Below, in pieces: positions 1-7,100 of a stretch of 15,003 nt of DNA. The notes below the pieces were generated by a model. It did no database searches. It was not told the DNA's origin and saw only the letters and a list, made by a program, of their open reading frames with translations. Location of the stretch: assembly GCA_035687045.1 (NCBI GenBank), contig DASRYU010000185.1, positions 1 to 15,003 of the forward strand. Direction: 5' to 3'. How positions within the stretch are numbered: the stretch's first letter is position 1; every line of letters starts with the position of its first letter. A program made the position numbers and the translations under genes. Source of the DNA: JAJPHT01 sp035687045 (lineage in GTDB: Archaea; Thermoplasmatota; SW-10-69-26; JACQPN01; JAJPHT01).

Positions 1-341
1 CGCCACCCTCCGGAAGCCCATGAAGCAGCGTCAGGAGGGTATCCTGAGCGGCTTGCAGGAGCTCCACTTGGGCCCGGTCGTCCGCCGCCTCGTCGCGCGC
101 CGTGTCGAGCCAGCCGCGCAGCTTCTCGACCTCCTTCTTCGGCCCCTCGACGTACTCGGGCGGGTACATGGCTCCGCTGGTGGCGTTCGCCAGCATCTGG
201 AGGAGCCACGCGTTGAAGTTCGCGTACCCGCCCGCCTTGGCCGCCGCTCGGCAGGCGCGCGGAGTAGAGCGTCACGCACTGGAGCCGGCGTTGGGCCTGG
301 TAGGCCGCGCGGCTCCGCTTCTCTTGTTGAACTGGCTCCAT
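1..341 (-). pseudogene. Partial ribbon-helix-helix DNA-binding protein with an apparent frameshift
   Basis: Reading leftward from an ATG at 341, the first frame gives MEPVQQEKRS... and then CVTLYSARL, which resembles the beta-strand that opens a MetJ/Arc/CopG ribbon-helix-helix fold. At about position 251 the convincing frame changes by one base. The continuation reads RAAAKAGGYANFNAWLLQML, a good match to RHH helices 1 and 2, followed by a charged amphipathic tail (YVEGPKKEVEKLRGWLDTAR and onward to HGLPEGG) that runs off the left edge. The new frame has a TGA at 272-274 just before it and no start codon until ATG 196, so it cannot encode a whole RHH domain alone. Helix 1 also looks about five residues short, so a deletion of about 14 bp would explain both the shift and the gap. 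The original frame stays open to the edge but becomes Arg/Gly-rich shadow. It was probably a transcription factor or antitoxin-like repressor. A sequencing error is possible. The RHH call is a motif-level judgement. Confidence 0.55.
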
Positions 342-355
342 TCACGATCCTGCCA

Positions 356-400
356 GGAACGACGCTCGGAACGGGTTCCGCCTCGTTCCGGAACCGGTTC
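356..400. promoter_or_regulatory. Cluster of GGAAC/GTTCC half-sites, candidate RHH operator
   Basis: Six copies or near-copies of GGAAC or its complement lie here. One palindrome is GGAAC-GG-GTTCC (368-379). Two overlapping perfect 10-bp palindromes follow, GTTCCGGAAC (385-394) and GAACCGGTTC (391-400), and a lone GGAAC sits at 356-360. The cluster begins about 15 bp upstream of the ATG at 341 of the RHH-like gene. RHH proteins bind tandem short inverted half-sites and often repress their own genes, so an autoregulatory operator is a reasonable inference. No binding can be shown from sequence. Confidence 0.45.
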
Positions 401-416
401 ATCGGGGGCCACTCGA

Positions 417-477
417 CACGAAGTGGCGCGCAGCTCGAGGTCGAAGACCTCGAGCTTGGGAGGCGCGCCACGAAGTG
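417..477. repeat. Long bulged inverted repeat with CACGAAGTG direct repeats at its ends
   Basis: The core is a perfect 11-bp inverted repeat (432-442 and 446-456) around a GAA loop. Just outside it, 423-431 (GTGGCGCGC) pairs perfectly with 463-471, with a 6-nt bulge at 457-462, giving a 20-bp interrupted stem from 423 to 471. The nonamer CACGAAGTG occurs at 417-425 and again at 469-477, overlapping the outer arms, and is itself CAC-GAA-GTG. It lies 80-130 bp upstream of the RHH-like start. It could be an operator, an RNA hairpin in that gene's leader, or a terminator for the possible small ORF upstream on the same strand. No T-tract follows. Confidence 0.5.
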
Positions 478-515
478 ACGCTCGAAAGAAAGTGTGCCGC
501 ACCGAAGTCCCGAGT

Positions 516-581
516 TCACGTGGTCGCACGGGTGGCGTAGGCGCGGCTGGCCTTGCGGCCTGTCACCTTCCGGGTGATCAT
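516..581 (-). CDS. Possible 21-residue basic small protein
   Basis: An ATG at 581 opens a 21-codon ORF (MITRKVTGRKASRAYATRAT plus a final T) that ends at TGA 516-518. In its favour, GGGGAGTGAT at 594-585 is close to the archaeal/bacterial Shine-Dalgarno consensus with suitable spacing, and third positions are almost all G or C. The product would be strongly basic, with no domain I recognise. It lies on the same strand as the RHH-like gene, upstream of the hairpin region, and could be a leader peptide or a chance ORF. The shortness keeps this call weak. Confidence 0.28.
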   Translation of the reverse strand: MITRKVTGRKASRAYATRATT

Positions 582-758
582 CGCATCACTCCCCTTCAGC
601 GACGGCGGATGAGGCTCGTCGCAGGCGCGTATGCCTCGCGGGTCTGCGGCGTCTTCGAGGAAGGCGTGCGCCGTTAGTCCCGAGCGCAGATGAGCCTTTC
701 CTCCCCGCGACGCGGCCAGGCGCCCGTCCGCTCGGAAGCGTGAAGTGGCCCCTCTGTC
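582..758. other. Intergenic stretch without a convincing gene
   Basis: Apart from the Shine-Dalgarno-like bases at 585-594, I see no coding-quality frame, RNA gene or strong TATA/BRE promoter here. It lies upstream of the plus-strand cluster that begins at 759, so it should hold that cluster's promoter, but I cannot point to one. Confidence 0.4.
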
Positions 759-1385
759 GTGCGCGGCGCGGGAGCAGGCTTGCAGCGCATCGACGTGCTC
801 ATCGTGGCCGCGCTCGTCCTCGCCGCCGCAGGTTCCGTCCTCGGCGTGATGACGTACACCGACGACAGGCTCGCCACCTTCACCATCGAGTGGGACCTGC
901 GCACGAGCGAGGCGGACGCGCCGCCGGCGTCGCGCACCGGCGCGGGCGACGTCGAGACGACGCTGGACGTGACGCAGCGCAACCTCACGCGCGCGACGTT
1001 CTCGGTGACGGTCGGCGGGGCGGCGGCGCGCGTGCAGCCGGTGGCGGTGCGCGTGGAGGTCGTCTCGCCCACGAACGACACGACGGCCGTGGAGGGGGAG
1101 CTGCCGGCGGGGCCGGGCGCCTCCGTGACGCTGCCCGTGGAGGTGCGGCTCGCCGAGGTGCCCAACGCGCCGACGATCCAGGGACCGTCGCTCGAGGCGG
1201 CGCGCCACGCGCTCAACGAGACCCTGTCGTCGTCGATGGGCGTGGGCGCGTGGACGATCCGCGCGAGCTTCGCCCCCGGCGCGCCCGGTCCCCTCGCGGG
1301 GGAGACGTTCACGCTCGTCGTGCGCGCGTCGCTGGAGTCGTACCAGGGGAGCGTGGTGCTTCTGGGTCCGGAGGTGGGCCGATGA
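759..1385 (+). CDS. Single-pass exported membrane protein, possible symporter partner
   Basis: This is a 208-aa protein of no family I recognise. A short basic N-terminus is followed by one hydrophobic segment (IDVLIVAALVLAAAGSVLGV, about residues 11-30). The remainder of about 175 residues is polar and beta-rich, carries three N-glycosylation sequons (NLT, NDT, NET) and has no second membrane helix, so it should be anchored with its C-terminal domain outside. Its stop overlaps the symporter start (ATGA at 1382-1385), implying translational coupling and perhaps physical association. The GTG at 759 is taken as the start; a TTG at 780 preceded by GGGAG would give a shorter N-terminus (residues from QRID) and fits a membrane anchor equally well. 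The location outside the cell and the partner role are inferences. Confidence 0.72.
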   Translation: MRGAGAGLQRIDVLIVAALVLAAAGSVLGVMTYTDDRLATFTIEWDLRTSEADAPPASRTGAGDVETTLDVTQRNLTRATFSVTVGGAAARVQPVAVRVEVVSPTNDTTAVEGELPAGPGASVTLPVEVRLAEVPNAPTIQGPSLEAARHALNETLSSSMGVGAWTIRASFAPGAPGPLAGETFTLVVRASLESYQGSVVLLGPEVGR

Positions 1386-2770
1386 GCGCCGCCCCGGGCC
1401 GCGGCCAGTGGGCGACGGGCATCGGCTTCATCCTCGCCGCCATGGGGAGCGCCATCGGCTTCGGCAGCATCTCGCGCTTCCCGATGGAGGTCGCCAACAA
1501 CGGCGGCGCGGCCTTCCTCATCCTCTACGCGATCGTCATGATCGTCGTCGGCATCCCGATGCTCACGGCGGAGTTCAGCATGGGGCGGCGCGCGCAGCGC
1601 AACCCCGCCGGCGCCTTCGAGGTCCTCGAAGGCAAGCGCGGCACGAAGTGGCGCCTCGCGGGCCTGTTCTTCTTCATCCTCGCCGGCTTCTTCCTCTCCT
1701 GGTACGCCGTCATCGCGGGCTGGGTGCTGCGCTACATCTTCGGCGCCGCGACCGGGGCGTACGCGGCCGACCCCGGCGCCTACCAGTTCGACGCGCTCGA
1801 AGGGCCCGACGCGCTTCTCGGCCACCTCGTCGTGATGACGCTCTGCTTCCTCGTGCTCACGACGAACGTGTCGAAGGGCATCGAGCGGCTGAACCTCGTC
1901 CTCATGCCGAGCCTGTTCCTCATCATCACGGGCATCGTCGTGTACGCGGCCACGCTTCCGGGCAACGGCGCCGGGTACGCGTTCTACCTGAAGCCGGACT
2001 TCTCCGCCCTCAGCATCCCCGTCTTCGCCGCCGTCATCGGCCAGACGTTCTTCTCGCTTGGCGTCGGCATGGGCGTCATGATGACGTACGCGAGCTATCT
2101 TCCGCAGGGGAAGTCGCTCGTGAAGAACGCGACCATCATCGCGCTCTCGACGCTCGCGTTCGCGTTCATGTGCGGCATGATGGTCTTCCCGCTCCTCTCG
2201 ACGTACAACCTCCTCGGCACGGGAGCGGCGGGCCTCGACCTCATCTTCGGGCCGATGGCGCAGGCGTTCACCGCGATGGGCACGCTCGGCCTCGTGCTCG
2301 GGACGTTCTTCTTCCTCGCCGTCTTCTTCGCCGCCTTCACGAGCGTCGTCAGCCTCGCCGAGCCCGCCATCGCGTACGTCGTGGAGGAGCACGGCGCGGG
2401 ACGGCGCCGCGCGGCGCTCCTCGTGTGCACGCTCATCTACGGCGCGGGCATCATGGCGGCGCTCTCCGTCGAGGTGCTCTCGTTCGAGGGCGGCCCCTTC
2501 GTGAACGTCATGCTCCTCTCGGGCGGTCTCCTCGTCGCGCTCTACGTCGGCTGGCGCACGCCGGCCGCGGTCGCGCGCGAGCGGATCGACGAGGGCGTGG
2601 GACCGAAGCTCGGCGGCGTCATCCTCCCCATCGTGCGCTACGCCATGCCGGCGATCCTCATCGCGCTCCTCGCCTTCGCCATCCTCGGCACGCCGTGCGC
2701 GCTCACCGGCGGCGCTCCGGGCCCCGGCCTCCTCGCGCAGCTCGCCGGCGTGCGGGCGCTGGGGTGCTGA
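1382..2770 (+). CDS. Sodium-dependent symporter, NSS/SNF family (LeuT fold)
   Basis: This 462-aa protein, with about 11 predicted membrane helices, aligns well with LeuT as I remember it. Conserved stretches are GSAIGFGSISRFP (residues 22-34, LeuT helix 1), a NNGGAAF motif, SKGIERLNLVLMPSLF, GQTFFSLGVGMGVMMTYASY (helix 6) and FFAAFTS (helix 8). The Na2 ligands on helix 8 are kept (Ala317, Thr320, Ser321). At Na1, LeuT Asn27 is Ser29 and Thr254 is Ser225, and the substrate-contacting Ser256 is Gly227. The family imports amino acids or related amines using the sodium gradient; the substrate here is unknown. The open frame extends upstream, but ATG 1382 is the right start because the family's conserved N-terminus begins there and it overlaps the preceding gene by 4 nt. 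The 11-helix length is typical of prokaryotic members. Confidence 0.93.
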   Translation: MSAAPGRGQWATGIGFILAAMGSAIGFGSISRFPMEVANNGGAAFLILYAIVMIVVGIPMLTAEFSMGRRAQRNPAGAFEVLEGKRGTKWRLAGLFFFILAGFFLSWYAVIAGWVLRYIFGAATGAYAADPGAYQFDALEGPDALLGHLVVMTLCFLVLTTNVSKGIERLNLVLMPSLFLIITGIVVYAATLPGNGAGYAFYLKPDFSALSIPVFAAVIGQTFFSLGVGMGVMMTYASYLPQGKSLVKNATIIALSTLAFAFMCGMMVFPLLSTYNLLGTGAAGLDLIFGPMAQAFTAMGTLGLVLGTFFFLAVFFAAFTSVVSLAEPAIAYVVEEHGAGRRRAALLVCTLIYGAGIMAALSVEVLSFEGGPFVNVMLLSGGLLVALYVGWRTPAAVARERIDEGVGPKLGGVILPIVRYAMPAILIALLAFAILGTPCALTGGAPGPGLLAQLAGVRALGC

Positions 2771-2771
2771 C

Positions 2772-3641
2772 GTGGGTCGCCCGCCGTGGACCACCGTCGT
2801 GGACGTGCAGAGCCTGGCGGACGCGCTGCGCTGGGCGAAGCTCGGTGAGTCGATGCCCCTCGTGCTCCTCGACTGCCGCCACGCGCTCGCCGACCCGGAG
2901 GAGGGGCCGCGGCGCTACCGCGCGGGCCACCTTCCCGGCGCGGTCCACGCGCACATCGACCGCGACCTCTCGGCGCCCATCACGCCGGGCACGGGGCGCC
3001 ACCCGCTCCCCGACGTGGACGCCTTCGTCGCGACCTGCTCGCGCTGGGGCATCGACGAGACGGTGCAGGTCGTCGCGTACGACGACTGGGGAGGCGCGTG
3101 GGCGAGCCGCGCGTGGTGGCTGCTGCGCTACTACGGCCACGAGAACGTCGCCGTGCTCGACGGCGGCATCCCCGCCTGGACCGCCGCCGGGCATCCGGTG
3201 TCGACGGAGGAGCCGACGCCGAAGCCGCGGAAGTTCAAGGGGCACCCGGGCGCGATGCCGACGGTGACGACGTGGGAGCTCACCACCCGCGCGCCGCGCT
3301 GCCTCGTCGACGCGCGCGCCCCCGAGCGCTACCGCGGCGACGTCGAGCCCGTCGACCCCGTCGGCGGCCACATCCCGCACGCGGTGAACCTTCCGTTCGC
3401 GCAGAACACCGACAAGGACGGCCGCTTCCTCCCGCCCGACGTGCTGCGCGCCAAGTACGAGGCGGCGCTCGCGGGGCTCCCGCCGAGGGAAGCCGCCTTC
3501 TACTGCGGGAGCGGCGTCACGGCGCCGCACGACATCCTTGCCATGCACATCGCGGGCCTCCCCGGCGCCGCGCTCTATCCCGGCTCGTGGTCCGAGTGGA
3601 TCCGCAACCCGATGCGCCCCGTCGCGAAGGGCGACAAGTAG
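2772..3641 (+). CDS. sseA: Two-domain sulfurtransferase (3-mercaptopyruvate sulfurtransferase-like rhodanese)
   Basis: This 289-aa protein has tandem rhodanese domains, the usual length for the SseA/MST family. The N-terminal domain (about 10-140) has YDDWGG (103-108) where a catalytic loop would be, with no cysteine, so it is structural. The C-terminal domain (about 160-285) carries Cys245 in CGSGVTA, the loop sequence typical of mercaptopyruvate sulfurtransferases rather than the CRKGVT of thiosulfate-preferring enzymes. The expected reaction is transfer of sulfane sulfur from 3-mercaptopyruvate through a Cys persulfide to thiols or cyanide, in the cytosol, as no signal peptide is present. 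It starts with GTG one base after the symporter stop, so coexpression is likely. Its 3' end faces apt with a 2-nt gap. Whether mercaptopyruvate or thiosulfate is the true donor cannot be settled from sequence. Confidence 0.92.
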   Translation: MGRPPWTTVVDVQSLADALRWAKLGESMPLVLLDCRHALADPEEGPRRYRAGHLPGAVHAHIDRDLSAPITPGTGRHPLPDVDAFVATCSRWGIDETVQVVAYDDWGGAWASRAWWLLRYYGHENVAVLDGGIPAWTAAGHPVSTEEPTPKPRKFKGHPGAMPTVTTWELTTRAPRCLVDARAPERYRGDVEPVDPVGGHIPHAVNLPFAQNTDKDGRFLPPDVLRAKYEAALAGLPPREAAFYCGSGVTAPHDILAMHIAGLPGAALYPGSWSEWIRNPMRPVAKGDK

Positions 3642-3647
3642 CGCTAC
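3638..3647. other. Palindrome containing both stop codons of a convergent gene pair
   Basis: GTAGCGCTAC is a perfect 10-bp palindrome. The sulfurtransferase TAG is at 3639-3641 and the apt stop (TAG on the minus strand) is at 3644-3646. It leaves no space for a normal intergenic terminator. Confidence 0.6.
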
Positions 3648-4159
3648 ACCGTGGCGATGACCGTCGCCTCGCGGGGAAGCTTCGCGCGGCCGCCGAGCGC
3701 CGCGATCTCAAGAAGGAACGAGAAGCCCGCCACGCGCGCTCCCGCCTTCTCGACGAGGCGCAGCGCCGCGTTCGCCGTGCCGCCCGTCGCGAGGACATCG
3801 TCCACGAGGAGCACGCGCTCCTCCGGCCGCACCGCGTCCGCCTGCATCTCCACCGTGGCGCGGCCGTACTCCAGGTCGTACTCCTCCGCGAGAAGCGCGC
3901 CCGGAAGCTTCCCCTTCTTGCGGATGGGCACGAAGCGCGCGTGGAGGACCATCGCGATGGGCGCGCCGAGGATGAAGCCGCGCGACTCCACGCCCGCGAC
4001 GGCATCCACGCGCCCGCGCCACGGCGCCGCCATCTCGTGCACGACGCGCCGGAGAAGCTGAGGGTCGCCGAGCACCGGCGCCACGTCCTGGAACAGGATG
4101 CCGCGGCTTGGGAAGTCGGGGAACGCGCGCAGGGTCGCGCGCACGTCGTCGCTCAGCAC
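3644..4159 (-). CDS. apt: Adenine phosphoribosyltransferase
   Basis: This 171-aa protein is slightly shorter than the roughly 180 residues of bacterial Apt. It converts adenine and PRPP to AMP and pyrophosphate in purine salvage, in the cytosol. Diagnostic sequence is the PRPP-binding loop VLLVDDVLATGGTA (116-129), with Asp120-Asp121 and the TGGT turn. Upstream are FPSRGILFQD (17-26) and VESRGFILGAP (57-67), which contribute to base and phosphate binding, and the flexible-loop region around RKKGKLPG. The start is GTG at 4159, giving the conventional N-terminus. It lies 6 nt downstream of the giant surface-protein gene on the same strand, so it is probably cotranscribed although the functions are unrelated. 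It is convergent with the sulfurtransferase. Confidence 0.95.
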   Translation of the reverse strand: MLSDDVRATLRAFPDFPSRGILFQDVAPVLGDPQLLRRVVHEMAAPWRGRVDAVAGVESRGFILGAPIAMVLHARFVPIRKKGKLPGALLAEEYDLEYGRATVEMQADAVRPEERVLLVDDVLATGGTANAALRLVEKAGARVAGFSFLLEIAALGGRAKLPREATVIATV

Positions 4160-4165
4160 GCGCCG

Positions 4166-7100
4166 CTATCGGCGCCGTCGCAGCAAGGCTGTTGCGGCGA
4201 GCGCGCCGGCGAGCGCGAGTGAGGCGGGGAAGGGCGTCTCCGCCGCGTCCTCGCGCGGCGGCGGGTCGCTGTCGCGCTGCGGGCGGCGGGGCTCCGTGGG
4301 CTCCTCAAGGGCGGGCGCGGCCTCTTCCACCGCTTCGGCGAGCGCGACGACAAGCGCGAGCCCCGCCTCGCCCACGATGACCTCGTGCGCGCCCGGGCCT
4401 GGCGCGGGGAAGGGGAGCGCGAGCGCCGTCTCCTCGCCGGCCGCAAGCTCCACCGTCGCGTTCGCCACCTCGCTGCCGTTGAGGAGCACGCGCACGAGCG
4501 TCGAGCCGTGGGCGAGGCCGACGTTGCGGACGGCGAGGCGAGCCGTCACGTTCTCCCCGGGGGCAGCGCGCGCGGGCTCGAGCGCGTGGCCGCTCTGCAC
4601 GAAGCGCGCGACGAGCTCCTCCTCGCGGACGATGCGGAACGTCCACGTCTCGTTCGCCTCGTTGCCGCTCGCGTCGCGCAGGAGCAGCCTGACCGTGCGC
4701 TCGCCGCGCGCGAGCGGCGCCGGCACCTCGTAGAAGGCGCCGGCCTCTCCAATGCGCGCGCCGACGAGCGCGCCGTCGAGGTAGAGCGCGACGCTCTCGA
4801 GGACGACGCCGTCGTTGTCGACGTACATCGCCCCGATGCGGGCGGGCGGGTCGACGAGGCTCGCGCCGGGTGCCGGCTCGTGCGCGTAGACCAGCGGCCG
4901 GAGCGCGTCGATCGCCGAGGGCGTGGCGTTCGCGCCGTCGCTCGCGGGTCCACGCCCCTGCGCGTTCAGCGCGACGAGGTGGTACGTGTAGCGCTCGCCG
5001 TTCGAGAGTCCGGTGTCGCGGAACGTGGAGGCGTTCGCGGCCAGCGTCACCGGAAGCTCCGCCGGCGTCGCGTTCCCGGTCGCGCGCAGCACGCGGTAAC
5101 CGGTGACGGGCGTGCCGCCGTCCGAGGAGGGCGCGGCCCACCGCAGGACGACGGAGGCGTCGCCGGCGAGCGCGACGAGCGCGCGCGGGGCGCCGGGCGG
5201 CCCGAGCGGCGTGGCGGTCACGTTCGCGCTCAGCGGGCTCTCTCCGAGCGCGTTGAAGGCGCGCAGCGCGTAGGTGTGGCGCACGCCGTTCGCGAGCCCG
5301 TGGTCCAGGTACGCCGTCTGGTTCCCGATGCGCGCGTGGAGCGCGAGGCTGCCGTTGCCCGTCGCGCGCAGGACGAGGAAGCCTTCGATGGGCGCCCCGT
5401 TGCTTGTCGTGGGCCGCTGCCAGGTGAGCGTGACCTTGCCGTCGCCAGCCTGCGCCGCGAGCGCGGTGGGCGCCGGGGGCGCGCCGGCGGGGAGCGCCAC
5501 GGCGAACGCGCGCGGCCCCTCGCCCTCGGCATTGAGCGCGGCGACGGCGTAGGCGTAGGCGCGCCCGTTCGTGAGCCCCGTCTCGACGTGGCGCAGCGCG
5601 CTCAAGGTGGCGACGGCGGTAAGGCTGGAGAGGTTCTCGCCGCGGTACACGCGGTAGCCGGTGACGGGCAGGCCGCCGTCGCTCTCCGGGGGGAGCCACG
5701 TGAGCGTCGCGTTCCCGTCGCCCGACGCGACGGCGACCTCGCGCGGAGCGCCAAGCGGCGGGACGACGTCGACCCAGAGCGCGTCGCGCAGCGTGGAGCC
5801 GTCGGCGGCGGTCAGCGTGAGGTCGACGCGGTAGCGGCCCAGCTGCGCGTACGCGTGCGCCGGCTTGAGGAGCGCGGACGCCGTGCTCGTGGTGTCGGGC
5901 GTGCCGTCCCCCCAGCTCCAGCGCTGCTCCACGATGCGGGCGCTCTCGTGCCGGTACGTCGCCACCACGTCCGTGAAGTTCAGCGGGACGCCGACGCGCA
6001 CGCGCTTGCTCGCGCCCGCGTCCGCGATGGCGTTCGGCCCCAGGAGGCCGCCGCCGCTCCAGCCCTCGTCCACCACGCCGCGCGCGGTGCCGTTGACCTC
6101 GACGGCGTCGATTCGGTTGTCGCGCGCGCTCGACGCCAGGCGCACGCCGACGCTCGCGCCGCTGGCGTTGACGCCCGTCACGACGTTGCTCAGCGAGTCG
6201 ACGAGCCGCACGCCGACGCCGCTTCCCTGCGCGGAGACGGCCGCCACGCGTGAGGATTGCGTTGCCACGAGCTCCACCCCCGCGAGCGCGTTGTCGGAGA
6301 CGTCCGCGCCTTCGAGCGTCACGGACGAGGAGCGGTAGAGGTATACGCCGCGCCCGATGCCGTTCGTGGCGACGACGCCGGAGGCGTCGACGTAGGAGCT
6401 GCGGTAGATCATCACCTGGGCGACGTTGGTGACGCCGCGCACGTCGCTGCGCACGTCCGCGAGCCGCACGGGGTGCGCTTCGGTGCCGGCGAGCGCGGTG
6501 TACCAGTGGACCGGCGCGCCGTTGACGGTGTTGCTCGTCGGGATGTGGTTGTTGTACGACAGCTCGTCGTCGAAGCGCAGTCCCACCTGGTCCGGGCCGA
6601 TCGTGAGCGTGTTGTCGCGAAGCTGCGCGAACTCCGTGCGCGCGAAGCGGATGCCGCTCCCGCTCTTCGTGACGAGGTTGCCGGACACCTGCGCGCCCGG
6701 CTTCACCGCCTCGAGCGCGATGCCCGCGCCGTGGGTGCTCCCGGCTTCGTTCTCGAGGACGCGCGTGCCGTTCGTCTCCAGGAAGCGCAGCCCGCCCGCG
6801 CCGTTCCCGCGCGCGCGGTTGTCCGTCGCGTTCACGCGCTCGGTGCGCGTGGCGTTGAGCCCCCAGACGCCGTTGTCGTCGAGCGTCGAGCGCACGACGC
6901 GGAGGTCGATGCTCTGGAGGTCCGCGATCCCGTCGCGCGCTTGATGCCGAGCCGTGAGGTTGTCGACGAGCAGCGCGCGCGTCCTCTCGGAGCGGAGGCC
7001 CGCGCCGTTGGCGAAGGCGGCGCTGTCGCGCACCTCCGAGTCGTTCACGTCGCGCAGATGGATGCCGTCGCCGAGGTTGCCGCTCGCGTTGGAGCCGCGG

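Noticed and set aside
102..677. A plus-strand open frame across the left intergenic region
   Set aside because: It crosses the hairpin and palindromes, has shadow-like composition (Ser/Arg-rich) and lies opposite the RHH-like gene, whose translation is far more protein-like.
342..758. tRNA, rRNA or attachment-site signals in the left intergenic region
   Set aside because: I saw no cloverleaf with a T-loop, no rRNA-like sequence, and no integrase or direct-repeat pair bounding an inserted element.
740..1381. In-frame upstream extension of the symporter to 740
   Set aside because: The family begins at about residue 1 of the ATG at 1382, the extension is Arg/Gly shadow of the overlapping 208-aa gene, and the 4-nt overlap is typical of coupled genes.
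674..2794. A 706-codon open frame opposite the membrane protein and symporter genes
   Set aside because: It consists of Glu/Arg/Asp-rich shadow sequence. The plus strand encodes clear LeuT-family motifs and a transmembrane anchor.
3517..4222. Several overlapping open frames opposite and beside apt
   Set aside because: All are Arg/Ala-rich shadows. Only the 3644-4159 minus frame has the PRPP loop and family-wide similarity.
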